DNA of 64,000 nt from contig NZ_LFVY01000006.1 of NCBI RefSeq assembly GCF_001050155.1, forward strand, positions 186,001-250,000, in the 5' to 3' direction. This document shows positions 17,701-24,635 of this stretch, one piece after another; positions within the stretch are counted from its first letter, which is position 1, and the number at the start of each line of letters is the position of its first letter. The position numbers and the translations under genes were made by a program. The notes beneath the pieces were generated by a model that saw nothing but the letters and a program-made list of their open reading frames with translations, had not been told where the DNA came from and ran no database searches. Source of the DNA: Nitratireductor soli (lineage in GTDB: Bacteria; Pseudomonadota; Alphaproteobacteria; Rhizobiales; Rhizobiaceae).

Positions 17701-18601
17701 CGACGCCGACCACGCCGGCTATTTGGCGGGCCTGATGAAACCGTGGCGGACGGGCATGGCGGTGTTCCGCTCGGCCGGCGAGACGGATTTCTCGCTCGAT
17801 GCGCTGCTCGCCCTGCCGTCCACCAGCGGGCTCACCACGGAGGATTTCCATGCCGGCCCGGTGTGGCGCTTCGACCGCGGCAACACGCTGACGGTGCGGC
17901 TTGCGAACGGCTCGCTGTTTTCCGCCACCGAGCGCCAGGTGATGGACGGCGCCAACGCGGCGCTGGTCGAGAACCAGGACGGCGAATGGGAGCTCGTCCA
18001 GTTTGCAACAGCGACGGCGCTGGGCGGCGGCGCCTTCGCGCTGACCGGCCTGCTGCGCGGCCAGAAGGGCACCGAACACGCCATGCGCGCGCCGGTGCCG
18101 GCGGGCGCGCGCTTCGTGCTGGTGGACGAGGCGGTCGGGCAATCGACGCTCGATGCGGCGGCGGTCGGGCTCGCCCGCAACTGGCGCTTCGGGCCGGCCG
18201 ACCGTGACATCGCCTCGGCCGATTTCGACAGCCAGGCCTTCACCTTTAAGGCAAAAGCGCGCCGGCCGCTGTCGCCGGCCAGGCTGACCGGAAGGCGCCA
18301 CCCGGCGAGCGGCGACTGGCAGCTCTCCTGGATCAGGCGCACGCGCATCGGCGGCGACGCCTGGGGCGTCGAGGACGTGCCGCTCGGCGAGGCCGACGAG
18401 CGCTACCGGCTGGAGATCCTCGACGGGCCGGGAGGCAGCATCCTGCGCGCCCTCGAGCTGACGACGGCGAGCCGCCTTTATACAGCCGCCGAGCAGGCCG
18501 CCGATTTCGGCGGCGTTCAATCGACGTTTCACGTGCGGGTGGCGCAGAGGAGCGCAAGCTTTGGCCTCGGCATCTGGCGCGAGGTGCTGATCCACGAATA
18601 G
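14702..18601 (+). CDS. tail tip megatron protein (GTA Gp15 type) with TIM-barrel domain
   Basis: 1299 residues. The N-terminus has the GTA Gp15 hydrophobic lead (VLGVIGASIGGAFGVIGGLV) and DIDRVYGRTRVTGEIFW. Residues about 400-740 form the glycoside-hydrolase-like TIM-barrel domain (FLIGTEMRGLTEVR, GYAADWSEYH, IRFTEIGCPAVDKGANQPNVF), and residues about 780-1010 match the phage-tail domain of rcc01698-type proteins. It is the host-recognition and cell-wall-penetrating tip. Length is normal for the family. Confidence 0.93.
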   Translation: MATIVLGVIGASIGGAFGVIGGLVGQAVGALAGSFADRAIVNALTPPVKREGPRLTTSDIQTATEGSDIDRVYGRTRVTGEIFWATRYEEVAKTERAGGKGGPRVETTTYHYYGNFAVGLCEGPIAGIGRIWADGKEIDQTGIEFRVHRGTQAQSPDPLIEAKEGAGNAPAYRGLAYLVFERLHLESYGNRLPQIAVEVFRPTGALEPLVRGVAVIGANEMGFEVEEVRVIHQFFGGILLNRHTKVDASDWIVSIDRLQMLAPNVRQVLLVLPWFGDDLRAGHCTCRPKVDDNEKETNVPWSVAGVFRIFADLVSEAAGVPAFGGSPSDQAVVTAIRDLNARGIDVTVVPFLMMDVAGANALPDPYSDNAASIGQPSYPWRGRITCSPAPGFAGSPDKTAAAAVQVASFLGTANASHFGAAGEAVVYSGPAEWSYRRFILHYAKLAAIAGGVESFLIGTEMRGLTEVRASSSAYPFVAGLKAIAAEARALLGGSVKIGYAADWSEYHSHRPADGSGDVYFNLDPLWSDADVDFIGIDNYLPIADWRDGTGHLDYDASGPTTIYDRAYLAANVEGGEYYDWYYASDADRQAQARSPIADGAYGKPWVFRQKDLRNWWLNAHHDRPGGIEAGAPTAFVPQGKPIRFTEIGCPAVDKGANQPNVFVDAKSSESAYPHFSTRARDDAMQRAFLETVLSHWSDNNPHSPVYGGPMVAIDRACIWAWDARPHPSFPQDLRWGDAVNWELGHWISGRLGTAPAAETLRAVLDDAGFADHHVAPLSTIVEGVTTGRVLSARAMLEALQAVYQFEAVESDGLIKFSPRLGALPVAELDGEGLAVAADTAARFRQTRAQETELPAAIKLAYGDPGRDDQPASAEARRSAGGSQRVVEMALPAIMSEGQATRIAEIELSRAWIARERAEFSLPPSRLALDPGDVVDFLPTRTTLRLTGIHDAGLRRAEGHRVDPLAAAPVPRASSPAPTPPVTLYLKARLALIDGPLLKDADADHAGYLAGLMKPWRTGMAVFRSAGETDFSLDALLALPSTSGLTTEDFHAGPVWRFDRGNTLTVRLANGSLFSATERQVMDGANAALVENQDGEWELVQFATATALGGGAFALTGLLRGQKGTEHAMRAPVPAGARFVLVDEAVGQSTLDAAAVGLARNWRFGPADRDIASADFDSQAFTFKAKARRPLSPARLTGRRHPASGDWQLSWIRRTRIGGDAWGVEDVPLGEADERYRLEILDGPGGSILRALELTTASRLYTAAEQAADFGGVQSTFHVRVAQRSASFGLGIWREVLIHE

Positions 18602-18610
18602 GAGCTCATG

Positions 18611-19354
18611 ATGGCCGACACGACGAAACTCCAACTGCCGATGATCGCCGCCGACCAGGCGCAGAAACACGTGCCGGTCAATGAGAGCCTGGTCCGGCTC
18701 GACACGCTGGTGCAGATGGCCGTCAAGGACCGCGACCTGACGGCGCCGCCCGGCGCGCCCGGCGATGGCGACGCCTATATCCCTGCCGCCGGCGCGACCG
18801 GCGCCTGGGCCGGCTGGGACCTGAACGTCGCCGTCTGGTCGGGCGGAGCCTGGGCAAAGCTTGCGCCACGCGCGGGCTGGCTGGCCTTTGCCGAGGACGA
18901 GGCGCAGGCGCTGATCTTCGACGGCGCCGCCTGGCGGACGCTCGCCGAGGCGCTGGGACTGATGGCTCTGGCCGCCTCGACCATCGTCTCGCAAGGGCCG
19001 GCCGGCAGCGCCAACGCCATCGTCGTCGCCGAGGAGCTGCTTGCCGGGCTTGCGGGCGCCAGCGTCGATTCGACCGTCCTCATTCCCAACCGGGCGATCG
19101 TCTTCGGCGTCTCGACCCGGACGGTGACGGCCGTCACCGGGGCCGCCTCCTACGATTGCGGCCTTGCCGGAGAGCAGTCGAAATTCGGTGGCTCACTGGG
19201 GGCCGCACCCGGCTCGACCAATGCCGGCGTCATCGGCCCGCAGGCCTTCTATGGCGACACGGCGATCCGCCTGACCGCCAATGGCGGCGATTTCACCGGC
19301 GGTGCGGTGCGCATCGCCATCCATTATTTTCTGCCAACAGTGCCGCAGTCATGA
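18611..19354 (+). CDS. DUF2793 tail fibre-associated protein
   Basis: 247 residues from the ATG at 18611 (GGAG six bases upstream; the ATG at 18608 is too close). TTKLQLPMIAADQAQKHVPV, then NESLVRLDTLVQMAV, AWAGWDLNVAVWSGGAW and GWLAFAEDEAQ are hallmarks of DUF2793, found next to tail-tip genes in GTA and alphaproteobacterial phages and thought to be a fibre or spike component. It follows the tip gene by nine bases. Confidence 0.88.
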   Translation: MADTTKLQLPMIAADQAQKHVPVNESLVRLDTLVQMAVKDRDLTAPPGAPGDGDAYIPAAGATGAWAGWDLNVAVWSGGAWAKLAPRAGWLAFAEDEAQALIFDGAAWRTLAEALGLMALAASTIVSQGPAGSANAIVVAEELLAGLAGASVDSTVLIPNRAIVFGVSTRTVTAVTGAASYDCGLAGEQSKFGGSLGAAPGSTNAGVIGPQAFYGDTAIRLTANGGDFTGGAVRIAIHYFLPTVPQS

Positions 19355-19441
19355 GCCGCGACAACCAGCAAAGAAGGAGCAAACCCGACCAGGCCAGTTC
19401 ACGAATCCGCCGCCGGCGGATGCAACCAAGCCCGAGAGGCC

Positions 19442-19861
19442 ATGCCGATGACAGAGATCGTCTTCAACACCCCCGAACCCGTCAGCCTGAACATCCAGCA
19501 GGGTGTGCCCTTCGCCGCCTCGCTGGCATCGCTGGCGGCCCTTGGCCCTGAGCATGGGCTGGCCTATCTGCGGCCCGGCCCCTACGCCTTCATCTGGCGG
19601 GTCCAGCCGGCACCGGCCGACGTGCTCGTCGAACAGATCATGCCCGGCCATCTGCTGTGCCGGAACACCATCCTGCAGCGCAGCGACGACACGCCGTCGG
19701 GTGTCGACCAGCTGTCGTTCAAGTTCGTCGTGGTGGCCAATCCGACCGCCCACGCCAATACGGGCGGTACTGGCTGGCTGATGCCGGGCAGCCTGATCGC
19801 CGCGGCCTCGGCGCTGCCGTCCGGCTGGGCGCCGGTCAACGCTTCGCCCTATCCTTATTGA
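19442..19861 (+). CDS. hypothetical phage protein, possible tail fibre accessory
   Basis: 139 residues, not recognised. The sequence is beta-prone with many prolines (FNTPEPVSLNIQQGVPFAAS, LRPGPYAFIWRVQPAPADV). The gene is co-directional with and 87 bases behind the DUF2793 gene. GAGAGG is four bases before the ATG at 19442. A small adhesin or chaperone for the fibre is possible, but this is position-based guesswork. Confidence 0.6.
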   Translation: MPMTEIVFNTPEPVSLNIQQGVPFAASLASLAALGPEHGLAYLRPGPYAFIWRVQPAPADVLVEQIMPGHLLCRNTILQRSDDTPSGVDQLSFKFVVVANPTAHANTGGTGWLMPGSLIAAASALPSGWAPVNASPYPY

Positions 19862-20003
19862 CCACGGATGGCCGGCGCCCGTGAAGGGCGCCGGCGGCGG
19901 GCCTGTCGCCAAACAATCCCCGCCCGACGATGACCATCGATAACCGCCGCACCCGCCGCCCTTTCGGGCCGGGCGAGTGTGGCTGCGATCGGGTTAAATC
20001 GGC

Positions 20004-20828
20004 ATGAAGGACAATTTTGGGTTTCGCGACGTGGCGCCGGTGCGGCCGGCCGCTGCCTATATCGGCGGCAAGAGACGGCTTGCCGCCGAGCTCTGCCGGC
20101 GCATCGCCGCCGTGCCGCACCGGGCCTACGCCGAGGTGTTCGTCGGCATGGGCGGTGTGTTCTTCCGCCGGCGGTCGGCCCCGCCGGCCGAGATCGTAAA
20201 TGACGGCAATGGCGAGGTGGCGAACCTGTTTCGCATCCTGCAGCGGCACTATCCGCAATTCATGGAAACGCTGCGTTTCCAGATCACCTCGCGGCGTGAA
20301 TTCGAGCGGCTGAAGGCGAGCGATCCCTCGACGCTGACCGATCTGGAGCGCGCCGGCCGCTTCCTCTACCTCCAGCGCCTGGCCTTCGGCGGCAAGGTGA
20401 CCGGCCAGAATTTCGGCGTCGATCCGGCCGCCTCGGCCGGCTTCAACCTGACAAGGCTGGCCCCGCTGCTCGAAGGCGTCCATGAACGGCTGTCGGGCGT
20501 CACAATCGAGAACCTCGACTGGCTGGCTTTCATCGACCGCTACGACCGGCCGGCGACGCTGTTCTACCTCGATCCGCCCTATTGGGGCTCGGAGGGCGAC
20601 TACGGCAAGGCGCTGTTCGGCCGCGATCAGTTCGCCGCGATGGCCGGGCGCCTGGCGCGGCTGAAGGGGCGCTTCATCCTGTCGATCAACGACCGGCCGG
20701 AGGTGCGGGCAATCTTCGCCGGCTTCGCCATCGAGGCCGTCACGCTCACCTATTCGATCGCCGGCGGCAGGGGAACGCCGGCGCGCGAGCTGATCATAAC
20801 GAACACTCGCTCTCACAATTCCGATTGA
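20004..20828 (+). CDS. D12-class (Dam-type) N6-adenine DNA methyltransferase
   Basis: 274 residues. YIGGKRRLAAEL (SAM motif X), EVFVGMGGVFF (motif I) and the catalytic DPPYW near residue 190 define a Dam/D12-class enzyme that methylates adenine N6. No restriction gene is adjacent, so it is an orphan. Its place behind the fibre genes matches the position of DNA-modification genes at the right end of Mu-like genomes, where they protect phage DNA from host restriction. The target site cannot be read from sequence. Confidence 0.9.
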   Translation: MKDNFGFRDVAPVRPAAAYIGGKRRLAAELCRRIAAVPHRAYAEVFVGMGGVFFRRRSAPPAEIVNDGNGEVANLFRILQRHYPQFMETLRFQITSRREFERLKASDPSTLTDLERAGRFLYLQRLAFGGKVTGQNFGVDPAASAGFNLTRLAPLLEGVHERLSGVTIENLDWLAFIDRYDRPATLFYLDPPYWGSEGDYGKALFGRDQFAAMAGRLARLKGRFILSINDRPEVRAIFAGFAIEAVTLTYSIAGGRGTPARELIITNTRSHNSD

Positions 20829-21057
20829 ACTAAGCAGTTAGGCCGGCTCGATGGCCTGCATCGGTTGCGAGAGGGTGACGTTCACGCGGAGCCGGAGAGA
20901 GGGAACGTTCCGTGTTTGTCTACTGCGCTCGAACTTCATCCATGCCGGGGCGGATCAATATCTGATCCCCTCAGATTGGGGAACTCAGTCTGGCAGTTGC
21001 TTGCGGTTCATATTGTGAGCAATCTGCTTCTCTTGTTCTTTAATGTGGGTGGGTGCG
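20829..21057. other. AT-richer gap at probable prophage right boundary
   Basis: No gene is supported. Base composition drops here. A TCCCC/GGGGA stem lies near 20970. The right end of a transposable prophage would be a CA dinucleotide with a 5-bp host duplication, but without the left end it cannot be fixed. Confidence 0.3.
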
Positions 21058-21282
21058 ATGAGTTCAATGAAAATGACGGATATCCTCGAATACAACGAGC
21101 AAATGCCATTCTCGAATTATGACCTTGTTTTAATGCATTTGCACGAGGCGTCCCGCCTGGCGGCAAAGGTGCCGGATTTCAAGGAACACCAACTATTCTC
21201 CTACCTTCTTGGAATGTGTGTCGAATTGCTTGTTCCGCAGCAGGCTCCTCGACGCCTTCCAGATGGCCGGCGAACGCACTGA
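21058..21282 (+). CDS. small hypothetical protein, possibly frameshifted at 3' end
   Basis: 74 residues from the ATG at 21058. Residues 1-50 (MTDILEYNEQMPFSNYDLV, HLHEASRLAAKVPDF) look like a genuine helical soluble protein. The last 20 residues become Arg/Pro-rich (VPQQAPRRLPDGRRTH), while another frame over the same DNA reads RLLDAFQMAGERTEAKLRA, which is more protein-like. Composition is AT-richer than the prophage. Function unknown. Confidence 0.45.
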   Translation: MSSMKMTDILEYNEQMPFSNYDLVLMHLHEASRLAAKVPDFKEHQLFSYLLGMCVELLVPQQAPRRLPDGRRTH

Positions 21283-21410
21283 AGCAAAGCTTCGGGCACG
21301 ACACGACGCCAATCATTGTTCCGGCTCGGATGAAGGTTGTTTCATTTGGCCTGCCAGGCTTAGTCGGTAGGCCGTCGGCGTGCGGGGGCACCTGTGAACT
21401 GGCGCAAAGC

Positions 21411-21632
21411 CTAACGTCGACGTGAAAAGCGTTGATAGACCTGGACCCAGAAGTCCGCGCGTTGCGCTTCCGCGGTGCGCTCGCAAATGAGGGCGCGTAG
21501 GAGTGCTTCCCCCGCGGCGGCAGACCCTAGAGCATTGACCAATGCCAACGCAGCCTCGTCGACCGAGGAGGTGCTTTCAAGCTCCGAGGCATCTTCCTGA
21601 TCGGAAATCGAACGCCAATCTTTTGAGCCCAT
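21411..21632 (-). CDS. small acidic hypothetical protein divergent from luxR
   Basis: 73 residues, not recognised. It has an acidic N-terminus (SISDQEDASELESTSSVDE) and a helical C-terminus (ALALVNALGSAAAGEALLRA, AQRADFWVQVYQRFSRR). It is transcribed away from luxR with 110 bases between the starts. Small antiactivators such as QseM or TraM occur beside LuxR-type regulators in rhizobia, but no similarity to either is evident, so this is only a candidate. Confidence 0.5.
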   Translation of the reverse strand: MGSKDWRSISDQEDASELESTSSVDEAALALVNALGSAAAGEALLRALICERTAEAQRADFWVQVYQRFSRRR

Positions 21633-21724
21633 CCGTCGTCCTCAGATTACACTTAACCGATCAAATCTTTGACAGTACTTGCCATATGGTTGCAATCAGG
21701 AGATGATTTCATCGTTAATCGCCC

Positions 21725-21734
21725 GGGGGGGGGG
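21725..21734 (+). repeat. G10 homopolymer in luxR ribosome-binding region
   Basis: Ten consecutive G end eight bases before the luxR ATG at 21743 and take the place of its Shine-Dalgarno sequence. Such tracts are prone to slipped-strand length change. Confidence 0.85.
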
Positions 21735-21742
21735 CGATCATT

Positions 21743-22471
21743 ATGCATCAAGGCAAAATTGAGAGCGCGCTCGGACAAACTTCATTGGCCTTCAACCTCA
21801 TCGAAAAATCCGATTCGATAGAAGGTGCGATCGAGACTCTGCAGCACATCTTCCAAGTCCAGCATGTCACCTTTCACCTTGCTAACGTCAATTTCGGGCC
21901 AATCGACTCTCCCTTTGTCAGAAGCACCTATCCGCCTGAATGGATCGCCAGGTACTTGCTGAAAGGGTATGTGGACGTGGACCCGGTCGTGGCGACCGGA
22001 TTCTCAGGAATGCTACCGTTCTTCTGGTCGGAATTGGAGATCGACGAGCGATCCATGTCGATGATGGCGGACGCTCAGGCATTTGGGCTTGGCGCAGACG
22101 GCTATTCCATTCCTGTCATCGATAAAAGCGCTCGACGGTCTCTGCTTTCGTTCAGCGCCGACGCTCCGACTGGAACGTGGAAGCACTATATTCGTAACGT
22201 TGCTGCGGACTTGGCCGAGATGGCGCATATTTTGCACAAGAAGGCGCTGATGGAGGCCGGGTGTCGGTTTAGCGTTCATCTCGGACCCCGTGAAATCGAG
22301 TGCCTCTACTGGCTGGCGCAAGGCAAGGACGCCGGGACAATCGCCGACATCCTGATCATATCAGAACACACAGTGCGCAGCTATTTGAAGTCGATCAGGC
22401 ACAAGCTCAGTTGCTCGTCTTTGCCTCAAGCCGTGGCAAAAGCGATAACCATGCGCCTGATAACGCTATAA
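21743..22471 (+). CDS. LuxR-family quorum-sensing regulator with autoinducer-binding domain
   Basis: 242 residues. The N-terminal domain has the ligand-pocket pattern YPPEWIARYLLKGYVDVDPV, with Trp, Tyr and Asp-Pro in the LuxR spacing, followed by FFWSEL and GYSIPV. The C-terminal HTH (LGPREIECLYWLAQGKDAG, ISEHTVRSYLKSIRHKL) is of LuxR/FixJ type. It should bind an acyl-homoserine lactone and control the luxI gene 98 bases downstream. The G10 tract is its only ribosome-site-like sequence. The cognate lux box was not identified with confidence. Confidence 0.92.
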   Translation: MHQGKIESALGQTSLAFNLIEKSDSIEGAIETLQHIFQVQHVTFHLANVNFGPIDSPFVRSTYPPEWIARYLLKGYVDVDPVVATGFSGMLPFFWSELEIDERSMSMMADAQAFGLGADGYSIPVIDKSARRSLLSFSADAPTGTWKHYIRNVAADLAEMAHILHKKALMEAGCRFSVHLGPREIECLYWLAQGKDAGTIADILIISEHTVRSYLKSIRHKLSCSSLPQAVAKAITMRLITL

Positions 22472-22568
22472 TTGCCATCCCCGACTTTGCGGGAACCAAT
22501 TCTGGGAAATTGTCGCTGCCCCGCGCTTGTCCGAGCTTCATTCCGTCACTGAAACGACGGAGGGCGGG

Positions 22569-23216
22569 ATGTTTTTTGCGATCCAGGCAAATGCTTATGA
22601 GAAGAACACGGGTATTCTCGATCAGATGTTCAGGTTGAGGAAACAGGTCTTCTTCGATCAGTTATGCTGGCAGGTCGAAGTGCAGGGTGACTATGAGCGC
22701 GATCGCTATGATGACCTCGGACCTGTCTACCTGGTCTGGGCCGACATCGAAAGGGAAGTGCTGTATGCCGCGATCCGGCTGATGCCGACGACCGGCCCGA
22801 CACTCCTCTATGACGTCTTCTACGACACACTGCCGGATGCGGCCCATCTGTCGGCTCCCGGTATCTGGGAAGCCACTCGGGCTTGTGTGCATCACGAGAA
22901 CCTCGAGCGGGACTTTCCTGGTGTTTCACCGATGCGCGCTTTCGGACTGATGTCGCTCGCATCGGCCGAATGTGCCTTTGCACATGCCATCAGCACAATC
23001 GTCGTTAACTACGAACCCTATCTGAAGCGTGCCTACGCAAGCGCCGGCGCGCTTGTTGAAGAGATCGGGCGCGCCGGTGGCTATGGTCGCTATCCCGTAT
23101 GCTGCGGTCTTTTTGAGATATCTGAAAGCGTGATTCTGCGGATGAGGGCAAAGCTTGGCCTGGAGGGGTCGATTATTGGGACCGAGAACGCGTCGCCGCT
23201 TCAGCTCACAGCCTAG
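22569..23216 (+). CDS. LuxI-family acyl-homoserine lactone synthase
   Basis: 215 residues from the ATG at 22569, preceded by GGAGGGCGGG; an earlier in-frame TTG lacks support. Invariant LuxI residues are present: Arg and Phe in FRLRKQVFFDQLCW, the Trp there, DRYDD, AAIRLMPTTGP, and EATRACV with Glu and Arg. It makes an acyl-homoserine lactone from SAM and an acyl carrier protein. An imperfect inverted repeat CAATT-N6-AATTG lies near 22500 between luxR and luxI. The end overlaps the convergent small gene by four bases. Confidence 0.92.
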   Translation: MFFAIQANAYEKNTGILDQMFRLRKQVFFDQLCWQVEVQGDYERDRYDDLGPVYLVWADIEREVLYAAIRLMPTTGPTLLYDVFYDTLPDAAHLSAPGIWEATRACVHHENLERDFPGVSPMRAFGLMSLASAECAFAHAISTIVVNYEPYLKRAYASAGALVEEIGRAGGYGRYPVCCGLFEISESVILRMRAKLGLEGSIIGTENASPLQLTA

Positions 23217-23341
23217 AAGCGGCCCGTCTGTCCACGCTTCGTGTACGGTTCCGGCTTGTCCAGCGCGTCCACTTTCACCAGCCCGTCATCCGGCAGCGGC
23301 TCCTGCAGTGCCTTCGCCTCGCCCCAGGGCGCGCCGGTCAT
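23213..23341 (-). CDS. small hypothetical protein, resembles a YedK C-terminus
   Basis: 42 residues beginning in an ATGA overlap with the upstream gene, so translation is probably coupled. The stretch ALQEPLPDDGLVKV resembles the C-terminal end of SOS-associated peptidases (YedK/HMCES), so it may be the remnant of such a gene rather than an independent protein. No catalytic residue is present. Confidence 0.4.
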   Translation of the reverse strand: MTGAPWGEAKALQEPLPDDGLVKVDALDKPEPYTKRGQTGRF

Positions 23342-23583
23342 GGCTCGTCCCACCACAAGGTTCTGATTGCGTGAGGTCCCGGCTTCTTCAGATGTTTGTC
23401 GATCTTCTTCTGAAGAATTGCCGGCGAGCCCTGTCCAATGATCCCATGATAGGAGCAATAGGCCTCGTAGTAGCCGCCCTTGCGTGCCACGTCGAAATTC
23501 ACATCCGACACCATCTTTTCGAACTCTTCGGTGACGTCGATCTCGTCGGCCTTGCTTCCCATGGTACCCCCCATCATTGTCAT
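23338..23583 (-). CDS. small hypothetical protein
   Basis: 81 residues if it starts in the ATGA overlap at 23583; a start at 23562 (MGSKADEIDV) gives 74 residues and has a GGGGGG ribosome-like site. Acidic N-terminal part, then FDVARKGGYYEAYCSYHGI and a Lys-rich helix (ILQKKIDKHLKKPGP). It is not recognised. It is the middle of three head-to-tail overlapping frames on this strand. Confidence 0.5.
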   Translation of the reverse strand: MTMMGGTMGSKADEIDVTEEFEKMVSDVNFDVARKGGYYEAYCSYHGIIGQGSPAILQKKIDKHLKKPGPHAIRTLWWDEP

Positions 23584-23694
23584 CGCGCGGTCGTCGGCGA
23601 AACGCGAAGGTACCCCCAGCTGACGACGCTTTCCAGCGCCTCTATCCTGCCGGCCAGATAGTCGTTCTCGCCCATCAGGGCGATCACCGCCTGG
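23580..23694 (-). pseudogene. 3' fragment of a small gene, truncated upstream
   Basis: The frame ending at 23580 reads QAVIALMGENDYLAGRIEAL and then ESVVSWGYLRVSPTTAR, a plausible helical C-terminus that ends in an ATGA overlap with the next gene. Upstream of about 23694 the frame turns into arginine/serine-rich shadow sequence where an unrelated gene fragment lies on the other strand. It therefore looks like the end of a broken gene. Confidence 0.4.
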
Positions 23695-23880
23695 CGCGCC
23701 GCAGGCCGCCTGGCCGAGCTGCTTGTTTCGGGAAAAAGGGTGATCGTGCGGACCGGCAAGGACCAGTACGGCCGCACGCTGGCGGTGGTGCTGGTCGATG
23801 GCGAAAGCGTCGGTGCGAAGCTGATCGAGGAAGGCCACGCCCACCCATGGGCCGGCCGCCGCGAGACTTGGTGCAAATAG
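23695..23880 (+). pseudogene. thermonuclease-like (SNase) C-terminal fragment
   Basis: Translation in the frame ending at 23880 gives RLAELLVSGKRVIVRTGKD, QYGRTLAVVLVDGESVGAK and LIEEGHAHPWAGRRETWCK, the typical C-terminal half of staphylococcal-nuclease-like proteins, including the Arg of YGR and the terminal WxGRRxxWC. The frame is closed by a stop at 23659 and no N-terminal half (with the Asp/Arg active-site start) exists, so this is a truncated remnant joined to another broken gene at about 23695. Confidence 0.6.
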
Positions 23881-24023
23881 CCTTCAACGCCCGTTCAACG
23901 GTTCAAACGAGGTTGACGAATCGATGCCAAGTGAAGTTGCGCGTTCGTGCCAACTGAAATTGCGCGCTACACCAATATCCCAGAATTGCGCATATCAAGC
24001 GCGAGCTCAATAGAAGAACAAAG

Positions 24024-24098
24024 TGGCTCCCCGGGCCGGATTCGAACCAGCGACCAACCGGTTAACAGCCGGTTGCTCTACCACTGAGCTACCGGGGA
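24024..24098 (-). tRNA. tRNA-Asn (anticodon GTT)
   Basis: On the minus strand the sequence starts TCCCCGGTAGCTCAG, has an anticodon stem ACCGG/CCGGT around a CTGTTAA loop (GTT anticodon), the T-loop GGTTCGAATCC, and an acceptor 3' strand CCGGGGA followed by G and an encoded CCA. Length 75. All stems close. The 3' end faces the remnant region at 23213-23880. Confidence 0.95.
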
Positions 24099-24321
24099 AT
24101 GCCTGTGCTCGTGTCAGTGGCGAGGCTATAGCAAACCGCATTCGCCTTTGCAAAGCGGCAATTTCACTTTTTTCCGACTTTCACCGCGTCTGCCTCGCTT
24201 TCGCGCCGATGGGTTCTCATATAGAGGGCTTGCCCGCCGTGCAGCAGAGACGGTAGTGCGGCGGAAGGTGCCGGTGACGCATGCGTGGCCGTACAGGAAA
24301 CAGGACGATGGCTGGACCCGA

Positions 24322-24588
24322 ATGAGCGACGGAACCGAGACGAAAGACACTGCCGCGCGGCCATCCGTGTCTCTGATGGGGCGGCGCATCCCGATACCGC
24401 GCTCGCGGCTGGCGCGGATCGCCGGCGGCATCGGCCTGGTTGTACTTGGCCTGTTCGGCTTCCTGCCGGTGCTGGGGTTCTGGATGATTCCGCTGGGCCT
24501 GCTGGTCCTCTCCTACGACATAGCGTCGGTTCGCCGCAGGCGGCGCAGACTGGCCGTCTGGTGGAACCGGCGGCGTCACCAGCGCTGA
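24322..24588 (+). CDS. small PGPGW-like membrane protein
   Basis: 88 residues from the ATG at 24322; longer upstream frames are possible but not protein-like. A hydrophobic stretch from about residue 30 to 66 (IAGGIGLVVLGLFGFLPVLG, FWMIPLGLLVLSYDI) forms two short membrane segments or a hairpin, followed by a strongly basic tail (VRRRRRRLAVWWNRRRHQR). This fits the small transmembrane proteins annotated as PGPGW type. Function unknown. Confidence 0.7.
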   Translation: MSDGTETKDTAARPSVSLMGRRIPIPRSRLARIAGGIGLVVLGLFGFLPVLGFWMIPLGLLVLSYDIASVRRRRRRLAVWWNRRRHQR

Positions 24589-24635
24589 GGTTGGGGAAGG
24601 GGAGCGGTGGTTCAGGCGTCAGGCAAGAGCTGCGA

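Noticed and set aside
16169-18994. 941-codon open frame on the minus strand across the tail tip gene
   Set aside because: Shadow of the GTA Gp15-type gene; composition is unlike a protein and no family is recognisable.
2-19354. A gene transfer agent cluster
   Set aside because: The tail module is GTA-like, but the head genes are Mu-like (DUF935, gpF, gpI, gpT) and a phage methyltransferase follows, so a transposable prophage fits better.
22472-22568. A lux box upstream of luxI
   Set aside because: Only a short CAATT-N6-AATTG dyad and a CCCG/CGGG stem are visible; neither resembles a known 18-20 bp lux or tra box well enough.
24024-24098. tRNA-Asn as attachment site of the prophage
   Set aside because: Mu-like phages insert by transposition without tRNA sites, and no second copy of the tRNA 3' end was seen in the window.
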